Origin: Nocardioides anomalus
GTDB lineage: Bacteria > Actinomycetota > Actinomycetes > Propionibacteriales > Nocardioidaceae
DNA: 64,000 bases
Assembly (NCBI RefSeq): GCF_011046535.1
Contig: NZ_CP049257.1
Coordinates: 1,860,001-1,924,000, forward strand
Direction: 5' to 3'
The position numbers and the translations under genes were made by a program. The notes beneath the pieces are model-generated. The model was given only the letters and a program-made list of their open reading frames with translations, searched no databases and was not told the origin of the DNA. Positions 39,231-46,902 of the stretch are shown here, in pieces; within the stretch, counting starts at the first letter, position 1, and each line of letters opens with the position of its first letter.

Positions 39231-40658
39231 ATGGACCGCCTGTCCGGGCTCGACGCGAGCTTCCTGTACCTCGAGACCCCCGCACAGCTGATGCACGTGT
39301 GCGGGCTGATCGTGCTGGACCCGGCCACGATGCCGGGGCCGTACTCGTTCCGCGCGTTCCGCGACGGCATCGAGGAGCGGGTGCGCGACGTCCCCGACTT
39401 CACCCGCAAGCTGCGCCGGGTCCCGCTGGGCCTGGACCACCCGATCTGGGTGCGCGACACCGACTTCGACATCGAGCGGCACGTGCACCGGATGTCGCTG
39501 CCCACGCCGGGTGGGTACGCCGAGCTGGTCGAGCTCGCGAGCCACCTGGCCGGTCTGCCCCTGGACCGCTCGCGGCCGCTGTGGGAGATGTGGGTGATCG
39601 AGGGCTACGCCGGCGAAGACGGCCGCGACCGGATCGCGGTGTTCTCCAAGATGCACCACGCCACCGTGGACGGCGTCTCCGGCGCCAACCTGGTATCGCA
39701 CCTGTGCAGCCTGGAGCCCGAGGGCGACCCGATCGGCGGTGGTGAGGAGAAGCGCTGGCCGCACGAGCCCGGGCGGCTCGAGCTGCTCGGCCGCGCGGCG
39801 GTGAGCAGCGGGCTGCGACCGTTCCAGACCGTCAACCTGCTGGCGCCGACGGTGAGGAGCGTCGTCGGCACCATCGGCCGGGCCCGCGAGGGCACCGCGA
39901 TGGCCGCGCCGCTGACCGCACCGCGCACGCCGTTCAACGGCACCATCACCAGCCACCGCGCCGTCGCCCTGGCCGACATGGACCTCGGCGACGTCAAGGC
40001 GGTCAAGGCGGCGACCGGGACCACCGTGAACGACGTGGTCCTGGCCGTCGCCGGAGGGGCGCTGCGCGGCTACCTCGAGGACCGCGACGAGCTGCCGTCG
40101 TCCTCGCTGCTGGCCACCGTCCCGGTCTCGGTGCGCGAGGAGTCCCGGCGCTCCGACGGCGCCAACAAGGTCTCGGCCCTCTTCGCCCGCCTCGGCACCG
40201 ACGTCGAGGACCCGCTCGAGCGACTCGAGGAGCTGGCCACGGCCAACCGTCACGCCAAGGAGCACCACCAGGCGATCAGCGCGGACGCGCTCCAGGACTG
40301 GGCCGAGTTCGCCGCGCCCCGGACCTTCGGGCTGGCCGTCCGCGCGTACGCCTCGCTCCGCCTGGCCGAGCGGCACCCCGTCGTGCACAACCTGGTCATC
40401 AGCAACGTGCCCGGCCCGCCCGTCCCGCTGTACTTCCTGGGCGCGCGCATCGAGGGCCTCTACCCCCTCGGTCCGGTCTTCCACGGCGCGGGGCTCAACA
40501 TCACGGTGATGTCCCACCACGGCCGGGTCGGGGTCGGCGTCATCGCCTGCCGCGAGGCCGTGGACGACGTCGACGACCTGGCCCGCCGCTTCCCGGTCGA
40601 GCTGGACCGGCTGCGCGAGGCCGTCGGCACGACGGATCGCGAGCCAGCGGAGGTCTGA
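39231..40658 (+). CDS. wax ester synthase / diacylglycerol acyltransferase (WS/DGAT)
   Basis: The 475-residue enzyme joins an acyl-CoA to a fatty alcohol or diacylglycerol at the membrane. The catalytic HHxxxDG motif is MHHATVDG with His142-His143 and Asp147. The N-terminal MDRLSGLDASFLYLETPAQLMH, PLWEMWVIEG and the C-terminal VISNVPGPPVPLYFLGA are family signatures. Two ATGs are adjacent (39228, 39231); the second gives better spacing to AGGGAGGG. The KstR operator directly upstream suggests that storage lipid made from sterol-derived acyl-CoA is coordinated with catabolism. Confidence 0.93.
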   Translation: MDRLSGLDASFLYLETPAQLMHVCGLIVLDPATMPGPYSFRAFRDGIEERVRDVPDFTRKLRRVPLGLDHPIWVRDTDFDIERHVHRMSLPTPGGYAELVELASHLAGLPLDRSRPLWEMWVIEGYAGEDGRDRIAVFSKMHHATVDGVSGANLVSHLCSLEPEGDPIGGGEEKRWPHEPGRLELLGRAAVSSGLRPFQTVNLLAPTVRSVVGTIGRAREGTAMAAPLTAPRTPFNGTITSHRAVALADMDLGDVKAVKAATGTTVNDVVLAVAGGALRGYLEDRDELPSSSLLATVPVSVREESRRSDGANKVSALFARLGTDVEDPLERLEELATANRHAKEHHQAISADALQDWAEFAAPRTFGLAVRAYASLRLAERHPVVHNLVISNVPGPPVPLYFLGARIEGLYPLGPVFHGAGLNITVMSHHGRVGVGVIACREAVDDVDDLARRFPVELDRLREAVGTTDREPAEV

Positions 40659-40760
40659 GCGTCGTCTCACCGCTCTGGGCGAGCCTGCTTGCCCGGAGTC
40701 CGGCGCGTCCCCCACAGTGACGCCTGAACACCCGTCCGACGTTCAGGAGGTCCCCCACCC

Positions 40761-43085
40761 GTGGCCGACGCCGCCGCCGCCCCCGACCGCGCTCCCGACC
40801 GCAGCCGCCTGCCGCTCGACGTCGACACGGGCACCCGCCCGATCCGGCCGGTCGAGACGCCGCCCAAGGCTCCGAACGTCGTGGTGGTGCTCATCGACGA
40901 CATGGGGTTCGGGGCCTCGGAGCCGTACGGCGGGCCGGTGCACATGCCGACGGCGCAGCGGCTGGCCGACGAGGGGCTGAGGTACAGCCGGTTCCACGTG
41001 ACCTCGCTGTGCAGCCCGACCCGGCAGGCGCTGATGACCGGTCGCAACCACCACTCGGTGGGCATGGGCGTGACCAGCGAGATGTCGACGCCGCTGCCGG
41101 GCTACCACGGCTACCGGCCGGCCAGCGCCGCGACGATCGCGCAGATCCTCAGCGGCAACGGCTACTGCACGGCGGCCATCGGCAAGTGGCACCAGACGCC
41201 ACCGGTCGAGGTCAGCCCGTCCGGGCCGTTCCAGCGCTGGCCGATGGGGGAGGGGTTCGACTACTTCTACGGCTTCATGGGCGCCGAGATGAACCACTGG
41301 TACCCCCAGCTCTACAAGGGCCGCTACGCCATCGAGCCGGACAAGCTGCCCGAGGAGGGCTACCACCTGTCCGAGGACCTGGTCGAGCAGGCGATCCAGT
41401 GGGTGGAGAACCAGCAGGCCATCACCCCGGACCGCCCGTTCTTCACCTACCTCGCACTCGGCGCCACGCACGCGCCGTTCCACGTCGCCCCGGAGTGGCG
41501 CGAGAAGTACGCCGGGAGGTTCGACGCCGGCTGGGACGCCCAGCGCGAGGCCACCCTGGCCCGGCAGAAGGAGCTCGGCATCGTGCCCGAGACCGCCGAG
41601 CTGGCGCCGTGGGCCGAGGGCGTGCCGCACTGGGACGAGCTGGACGAGACCGAGAAGCGGGTCGCAGCGCGGTTCATGGAGACCTACGCCGGCTTCGCCG
41701 AGCACGCCGACGTGCAGGTCGGCCGGTTCGTCGACGCGCTCGAGGAGCTGGGGTTGCTCGAGGACACGCTGATCTTCTACCTGCTCGGCGACAACGGCGC
41801 CTCGGGCGAGGGCGGCCCGCGCGGCACCTTCCGCGAGCACCTCGTGGGCCACGGCATCCAGGACGAGACCGCCGACATGGCCGCCCGCCTGGACTCGCTG
41901 GGCGACCCCACGACGTACCCGATCTACCCCGTCGGCTGGGCCCTGGCCATGAACACGCCGTACCCGTGGACCAAGCAGCTGGCCCACCTCGGGGGCACCC
42001 GCGACGGCATGATCGTGCGCTGGGGCAACGGCATCGAGGCGCGCGGTGAGATCCGGCACCAGTGGCACCACGTCATCGACGTGCTGCCCACGATCCTGGA
42101 GGCCGCCGGGCTGCCCGCGCCGGAGGAGTTCGGGGGCGTCGAGCAGCAGCCGATCGAGGGCACCAGCCTGGCCTACTCCTTCCACGACCCCGACGCCGCG
42201 GACCGCCGCACGACGCAGTACTTCGAGATGATCGGCAACCGCGCCGTCTACCACGAGGGCTGGACCGCGGTGACCCGCCACGGCATCCCGTGGGAGATGG
42301 TCGGCGGCGTGGACCGGCCCTTCGACCAGGACCGGTGGGAGCTCTACGACCACAGCACCGACTGGAGCCAGGCGCACGACCTGGCCGCCGAGCACCCCGA
42401 GCGCCTGGAGGAGCTCAAGCGGGTGTTCGAGGCCGAGGCCACCCGGCACCACGTCTTCCCGCTCGACGACCGGGTCACCGAGCGCGAGAACCCCGAGGTC
42501 GCCGGTCGCCTCGACCTGCACGCCGGCATGTCCACGATGTCCTTCGGGCCGCGCGTCGGCCGGCTCACCGAAGAGGCCGCGCCCAACGTCAAGAACCGCT
42601 CGCACGTCATCACCGCCGACCTCGAGGTCGTCACCGGCACCCACGGCGTGGTGGTCGCGCAGGGCGGGCGCTTCGGTGGCTGGTCGCTCTACACTGTCGG
42701 CAGCATCCCGCACTACGCCTACAACTTCGTGGGCCGCGACCTCACCGTCGTGCGCGGCGGCAAGCCGATGCTGCCCGGTCGCCACGACCTGGTCGTCCGC
42801 TTCGAGTACGACGGCGGGCCGCCCGGCTCCGGGGCCAGCGTGGTGCTCGAGGTCGACGGCCACCAGGTCGGCTCCGGGCGGATCCCGATCACCACGGCGT
42901 ACTACTTCTCCTTCGACGAGACCTTCAACGTCGGTGTCGACCGCGGTACGCCGGTGTGCGACGACTACCCGCCCGTCCGCAACGCCTTCGAGGGGCTGAT
43001 CCACAGCGTCCGCTTCGACCTGGCCGACGTGACCGAGCCGGGCAGCCCCGAGGAGCGGGACCGGATCGCCCTCATCCACCAGTGA
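40761..43085 (+). CDS. type I sulfatase (arylsulfatase, AtsD-like)
   Basis: The 774-residue enzyme starts at GTG 40761 with AGGAGG 10 bp upstream. The formylglycine motif CSPTRQALMTGR has its Cys at residue 84, the metal-binding Asp46-Asp47 lie in LIDDMGFG, and GKWHQTP and HAPFH carry catalytic Lys and His. A C-terminal domain of about 200 residues with beta strands follows, as in AtsD of mycobacteria. It needs a formylglycine-generating enzyme encoded elsewhere. No signal peptide is visible. It releases sulfate from esters; whether steroid sulfates are substrates is unknown, and no KstR site was seen upstream. Confidence 0.92.
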   Translation: MADAAAAPDRAPDRSRLPLDVDTGTRPIRPVETPPKAPNVVVVLIDDMGFGASEPYGGPVHMPTAQRLADEGLRYSRFHVTSLCSPTRQALMTGRNHHSVGMGVTSEMSTPLPGYHGYRPASAATIAQILSGNGYCTAAIGKWHQTPPVEVSPSGPFQRWPMGEGFDYFYGFMGAEMNHWYPQLYKGRYAIEPDKLPEEGYHLSEDLVEQAIQWVENQQAITPDRPFFTYLALGATHAPFHVAPEWREKYAGRFDAGWDAQREATLARQKELGIVPETAELAPWAEGVPHWDELDETEKRVAARFMETYAGFAEHADVQVGRFVDALEELGLLEDTLIFYLLGDNGASGEGGPRGTFREHLVGHGIQDETADMAARLDSLGDPTTYPIYPVGWALAMNTPYPWTKQLAHLGGTRDGMIVRWGNGIEARGEIRHQWHHVIDVLPTILEAAGLPAPEEFGGVEQQPIEGTSLAYSFHDPDAADRRTTQYFEMIGNRAVYHEGWTAVTRHGIPWEMVGGVDRPFDQDRWELYDHSTDWSQAHDLAAEHPERLEELKRVFEAEATRHHVFPLDDRVTERENPEVAGRLDLHAGMSTMSFGPRVGRLTEEAAPNVKNRSHVITADLEVVTGTHGVVVAQGGRFGGWSLYTVGSIPHYAYNFVGRDLTVVRGGKPMLPGRHDLVVRFEYDGGPPGSGASVVLEVDGHQVGSGRIPITTAYYFSFDETFNVGVDRGTPVCDDYPPVRNAFEGLIHSVRFDLADVTEPGSPEERDRIALIHQ

Positions 43086-43088
43086 GGC

Positions 43089-43112
43089 GGCCCCGTCCGC
43101 CCGGACGGGGTC
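43089..43112. terminator. convergent terminator hairpin
   Basis: CCCCGTCCG (43091-43099) pairs perfectly with CGGACGGGG (43102-43110), and flanking bases extend the stem. It lies between the stops of the sulfatase and the convergent Hsp20 gene and just touches the latter's stop codon. Confidence 0.75.
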
Positions 43113-43614
43113 AGTCCGCGCGCACCGACCGCGAGGTCGCGCCGCCGGACCGGTCGGCCAGCGAGATGCGGGTGCTGTCGGCGGGCCGGACGCCGCCGGT
43201 GACCGTGACCTCGACGAGCCCGTCGTCGAACTCGGCCGCGATCTGGTCGGCCTCGGTCCCCTCGGGCAGGGTGATCGCGCGGCGGAAGGCGCCGTAGAAG
43301 CGCTCGCGGATGAGGAAGTCCGCGTCGTCGTCGCCCTCGCCGGCGCGGCGGGTGCCGGACACGGTGAGCACGCCGTGGCTGAAGCTGAGGTCGACGTCCT
43401 CGGGGTCGACGCCGGCGAGCTCGACGCGGATGACCAGGTCGCCGCCGCGGGCCAGGATGTCGGTGGCCGGCACCCAGGCCGAGGCGTGCGTCCGCTCGGC
43501 GGCCTCGACGCCGTGCTCGGCCCCGCCGTGCAGCCCGATCGAACGCATCCGGGCGAGCTCGCTGAAGAAGTCGGTGACGCCCTCGAAGGGGTTGCGTGGT
43601 GGCTGTTCGGCCAT
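43111..43614 (-). CDS. small heat shock protein Hsp20
   Basis: The 167-residue chaperone has an alpha-crystallin domain at about 48-140, with SAWVPATDILARGGDLVIRVELAGVDPEDVDLSF, LTVSGTRR, FYGAFRRAITLPEG and DGLVEVTV. A Phe-rich N-terminal arm (GVTDFFSELARMR) supports oligomers, and a short C-terminal ISLAD offers the I-x-I/V-like contact. It binds unfolded proteins without ATP. ATG 43614 is 2 bp after the binding-protein stop, so it could be transcribed with the transporter genes, linking stress protection to osmolyte uptake. Confidence 0.93.
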   Translation of the reverse strand: MAEQPPRNPFEGVTDFFSELARMRSIGLHGGAEHGVEAAERTHASAWVPATDILARGGDLVIRVELAGVDPEDVDLSFSHGVLTVSGTRRAGEGDDDADFLIRERFYGAFRRAITLPEGTEADQIAAEFDDGLVEVTVTGGVRPADSTRISLADRSGGATSRSVRAD

Positions 43615-43616
43615 GG

Positions 43617-44546
43617 TCAGTCTCCTCGGATCGGTCGGTCCAGCCCCACGCTGCGCAGGAACTCCCGCGCCACCACCTCGTCGCTGCGGCCCTCGGTGAC
43701 CTCGGCGTTCATCCGCACCATGGCCTCCTCGGTGAGCTCGCTGTTGACGGTGTCCACCACGCGCAGGAACGCCGTCGCGTCGACCCTCTTGAGGTCGTCC
43801 TTCCCGACGACCATCACGACGTTCTGCGAGCCGAAGAGCAGCTCGGGGTCCTCCAGCAACCGGTAGCCGCCGCCCTCGAGCTGCGGGTCGGTGGTGAAGG
43901 CGTCGACGGCCTGGGCGGTGCCGTCGTCGAGCGCGGTGTACTGCTCGCCCAGCTCGACCGGCGCGAACTCCGCGTTGTCGAGGCCGTAGGTCTCCTGCAG
44001 CCCGGTCAGCCCGAGCTGGAGGTCCTCGAACTCGGGGCGCGCGCCGAGGGTGAAGGAGTCCAGCCCCGCGAGGTCGCCGATCTCGGTGAGGTCGTGCTCC
44101 TCGGCGTACGCCGTGGTGGTGGCGATGGCGTCCTTGTTCTGGAACGGCGTCATGTCGCTCATCACCATGTCCTGGCCGGCGTAGAACTCCTTGGCCTGGG
44201 CGTAGGTCTCCTCGGGGTCCAGGCCGGTGACGTCCTGGCCGGCCACGACGGAGAGGACGGTGCCGGTGTAGGCGACGTAGCCGTCGATGGTGCCGTCCTG
44301 CAGGGCCTGGTCGAGGTCCTCGGCCGGCCCGACGCCCTTGCGCAGGTCGACGGCGTACCCGTTGGTGGCCAGGGCCTGGCGCCACAGCTCCCCGAGGATC
44401 CGCGCCTCGGGGAACTCCTGGGTCCCCAGGGTCACCCGCAGCGACGCGCCCTGCGGCTGCGACGAGCCGCCGGTGTCGTCGCCGGCGTCACCGCACCCAC
44501 CCGCGAGGAGCGCGAGAGCGGCCACGGCCAGGAGCAGCCGCCTCAT
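43617..44546 (-). CDS. glycine betaine/choline-type substrate-binding lipoprotein (OpuAC family)
   Basis: The 309-residue lipoprotein has a signal peptide with an AGGC lipobox (Cys18) and an OpuAC/ProX type II binding fold: VTLGTQEFPEARILGELWRQAL, the YVAYTGT segment, and DGTAQAVDAFTTDPQLEGGGYRLLEDP with residues that form the aromatic and polar ligand pocket. It normally delivers betaine or choline to an ABC permease, but no ATPase or permease lies nearby. Instead its start overlaps the stop of a BCCT transporter by 4 bp. The unusual pairing is described as a finding. Confidence 0.9.
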   Translation of the reverse strand: MRRLLLAVAALALLAGGCGDAGDDTGGSSQPQGASLRVTLGTQEFPEARILGELWRQALATNGYAVDLRKGVGPAEDLDQALQDGTIDGYVAYTGTVLSVVAGQDVTGLDPEETYAQAKEFYAGQDMVMSDMTPFQNKDAIATTTAYAEEHDLTEIGDLAGLDSFTLGARPEFEDLQLGLTGLQETYGLDNAEFAPVELGEQYTALDDGTAQAVDAFTTDPQLEGGGYRLLEDPELLFGSQNVVMVVGKDDLKRVDATAFLRVVDTVNSELTEEAMVRMNAEVTEGRSDEVVAREFLRSVGLDRPIRGD

Positions 44547-46084
44547 GCCGCGGACTCGGCCTTCTCCCGCTCCTGCACGTCCTGGGGATCCCGCGTGTCC
44601 TCGCGCAGCTGTTTGACCCAGCAGTACGCCGTCCCGATGAGCACGAACATGAACGGCACCGAGCCGAGCACCGCCGCCTGTTGCAGGGCGGTGAGCCCGC
44701 CGACCAGCAGCATCGCGCAGGCGATGCCGCCCATGAGCACCCCGAGCACGACGACCACGAACTTCGACGGCTCGAGGTTGCCGCGCGAGGCCATGGTGGC
44801 CATCACGATCGAGGCGGCGTCGGCGCCGCTGATGAAGAACAGCGCGATGAGCACGATGCACAGCGCGGAGCTGAGCACGGGCAGCGGCAGCACGTCGAGG
44901 GCGGTGAACAGCGAGAGCTCCGGGGTGGCCAGCGAGCCGACGATGTCGGCCTTGCCGGTGTCCTGGAGCCGGATGCCGACGCCGCCGACGACCGCGAACC
45001 AGAAGAAGCCGAAGCCGGTCGGGGCCGCCACCACGCCGACGATGAACTCGCGGATGGTGCGCCCGCGCGAGATGCGGGCCACGAACATGCCGACGAACGG
45101 CGCCCACGAGACCCACCATGCCCAGTAGAAGATCGTCCAGCTGGCCATCCACTGCTCGTCGCCCACGCCGGTCTGCAGCGACATCGGCAGCACCTGGATG
45201 ACGTAGTTGCCGATGGACTCGATGCCGTTGCTGACGATCAACACGGTCGAGCCGCCGGCGATCAGGAAGAACAGGAACAGCCCGATGGTGGCGAACGAGC
45301 CCAGGTTGGCCAGGAAGTTGATGCCCTTCTCGACGCCGGACGTGGCCGAGACCAGGAACAGCGCGGTCACCGCGACGATGATGAGGACGGCGACGGTGTT
45401 CGACTTCGGCACGTCGAGCAGGTAGTCGAGCCCGCTGTTGAGCTGCAGCCCGTTGAGGCCGAGCGCGGTCGCGGTGCCGAACAGCGTCGCGACGATGGCG
45501 AGCGCGTCGACGAGCCGGCCGATCGGGTGGGTGGTGGCGTTCTTGCCGAGGATCGGGGTGAACGTCGCGCTGACCAGCACGGGGAGGTTCTTGCGGAAGG
45601 AGAAGTAGGCCATCGCGCCGCCCATGACGGCGTACATGGCCCAGCCGTTGAAGCCCCAGTGGAAGTAGGTGTAGCGCAGCGCGGTGAGCGTCGCCTCCTC
45701 GGTCCGCGGCTCGGCCAGGCCGTGCGGCGGCGCGGACCAGTGCGTGACGGGCTCGGCGATGCCGTAGAAGAGCAGCCCGGCGCCCAGGCCCGCGGCGAAC
45801 ATCATCGAGACCCACGAGAACGTGCTGAACTCCGGGCGCGAGTCGTCCGGGCCGAGGCGCAGCCGGCCCCACGGAGAGATCGCGAGGTAGACGCAGAGCA
45901 CGAGCACGCCGGTGGCCACCACGATGAACGCCCACCCGAAGTTGCCGATCACCCAGTTCAGGGCAGTGGTCATGACCGAGCCGAGGCTCCCGGGGGCGGC
46001 GACCCCCCAGACCACGAAGCCGGCGATGACGACGGCCGAGCCCCAGAAGACCGCGGGGTCGACGTCCTTGAGGTAGCGCTTCAC
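44543..46084 (-). CDS. BCCT-family choline/betaine/carnitine transporter
   Basis: The 513-residue membrane protein has about 12 helices and the BCCT signature FYWAWWVSWAPFVGMFVARISRGRTIREF around residue 315-345. Further hallmarks are MMFAAGLGAGLLFYGIAEPVTHW and FFISGADAASIVMATM. These sodium- or proton-driven carriers import betaine-type osmolytes. The GTG start is at 46084. Its stop overlaps the binding lipoprotein gene by 4 bp. A short charged C-terminus (EDTRDPQDVQEREK) could sense osmotic state, as in BetP, but is much shorter. Confidence 0.95.
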   Translation of the reverse strand: MKRYLKDVDPAVFWGSAVVIAGFVVWGVAAPGSLGSVMTTALNWVIGNFGWAFIVVATGVLVLCVYLAISPWGRLRLGPDDSRPEFSTFSWVSMMFAAGLGAGLLFYGIAEPVTHWSAPPHGLAEPRTEEATLTALRYTYFHWGFNGWAMYAVMGGAMAYFSFRKNLPVLVSATFTPILGKNATTHPIGRLVDALAIVATLFGTATALGLNGLQLNSGLDYLLDVPKSNTVAVLIIVAVTALFLVSATSGVEKGINFLANLGSFATIGLFLFFLIAGGSTVLIVSNGIESIGNYVIQVLPMSLQTGVGDEQWMASWTIFYWAWWVSWAPFVGMFVARISRGRTIREFIVGVVAAPTGFGFFWFAVVGGVGIRLQDTGKADIVGSLATPELSLFTALDVLPLPVLSSALCIVLIALFFISGADAASIVMATMASRGNLEPSKFVVVVLGVLMGGIACAMLLVGGLTALQQAAVLGSVPFMFVLIGTAYCWVKQLREDTRDPQDVQEREKAESAA

Positions 46085-46155
46085 CGAGGTCCTCCCGAGA
46101 CTGCTCGTGCGGTCCGACCACCCTGGGGGTGGCGCGGACGGGTGTCAACGCCGTC

Positions 46156-46464
46156 TCAGGCCACCACGCCGACGAGCACGACGACGGCGAGCAGTGCTAC
46201 GCCCAGGACCAGGACCAGCCCGGACGCCGCCGTGCTCACGCCGTGCCGGAGCCAGACGAAGCCGACCACGGCGCCGATGCCGAGCAGCGAGACGACCAGC
46301 GCGGCCGGGTTGGTGCGTTGGGCGGTGAGGTGGCCGATGAGCAGCCCGGCGGCCAGGATCGAGAGGGCGGTGCGCCGCCAGGCCAGCAGGGTGCGCTCGA
46401 CCTGGTCCTCGAGGTGCTCGGGCTGCTGCGGGACGGTTCCGGGACGGTCACGGGGGGTCGTCAC
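46156..46464 (-). CDS. DUF202 small membrane protein, second of a pair
   Basis: The 102-residue protein has a basic amphipathic start with the DUF202 motif ERTLLAWRRTALSILAAG, followed by three hydrophobic helices. Start GTG 46464 overlaps the stop of the upstream DUF202 gene by 4 bp. DUF202 proteins (YidH type) have no clear function. The gene lies 70 bp from the divergent-side BCCT start and is probably in its own two-gene unit. Confidence 0.82.
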   Translation of the reverse strand: MTTPRDRPGTVPQQPEHLEDQVERTLLAWRRTALSILAAGLLIGHLTAQRTNPAALVVSLLGIGAVVGFVWLRHGVSTAASGLVLVLGVALLAVVVLVGVVA

Positions 46465-46829
46465 AGGATCAGCAGCACGAGGAGGGCGGCGACCACCACG
46501 AGCACGAGGGACAGCCAGGCCAGCGCCGCGGTGCCGGGCAGCGGCTGGTGCAGGCGCATGGCCCGCTCGGCCGCGGCCCAGCGCAGCCAGGCGACGACCG
46601 CCCCGAGCAGGCCGAGGAGCACGAGCGCGACGGCGAGTGCGGTCTGCAGTCCCGAGTCGACGTCGAGGTCGACCGCGTCGAGGGCCACGCCACCGGCCAG
46701 CATGGCCAGTGATGTGCGCACCCACGCCAGGAAGGTGCGCTCGTTGGCCAGGCTGAACCGTGGGTCCGGGCGCACGCCCACGGCGTAGACCCACGACGGC
46801 CAGCCCGCACCCTGGGGCCGTTCGCTCAC
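46461..46829 (-). CDS. DUF202 small membrane protein (YidH-like), first of a pair
   Basis: The 122-residue protein carries the DUF202 hallmark FSLANERTFLAWVRTSLAMLAGG (about 26-47), with three hydrophobic helices, and an N-terminal cytosolic stretch of about 25 residues. GTG 46829 is the first plausible start. It is coupled to the second DUF202 gene by a 4-bp overlap, so the two probably form a heteromeric membrane complex. It is divergent from the steroid operon with the KstR site between them. Confidence 0.85.
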   Translation of the reverse strand: MSERPQGAGWPSWVYAVGVRPDPRFSLANERTFLAWVRTSLAMLAGGVALDAVDLDVDSGLQTALAVALVLLGLLGAVVAWLRWAAAERAMRLHQPLPGTAALAWLSLVLVVVAALLVLLIL

Positions 46830-46879
46830 GGGGCGAGCGTCCCACACGCACGGCGGTCGCGGGGCGTGGCCCCGCCGAC

Positions 46880-46893
46880 TAGAACACGTTACA
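46880..46893. promoter_or_regulatory. KstR operator before the igr-type operon
   Basis: TAGAACACGTTACA fits TnnAACnnGTTnnA. It ends 9 bp before the start codon of the fused dehydrogenase, with no ribosome site in between, suggesting a very short or leaderless transcript. Confidence 0.88.
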
Positions 46894-46902
46894 GTTTTGC
46901 CC

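Noticed and set aside
35017..39231. Very long open frame of about 1400 codons on the plus strand
   Set aside because: It runs through the fused dehydrogenase and antisense to the esterase and next gene; composition is Arg/Gly-rich and it has no domains. Such frames are expected at this GC content.
40743..43079. Open frame of 778 codons opposite the sulfatase
   Set aside because: The plus-strand sulfatase has all catalytic motifs; the antisense frame shows none.
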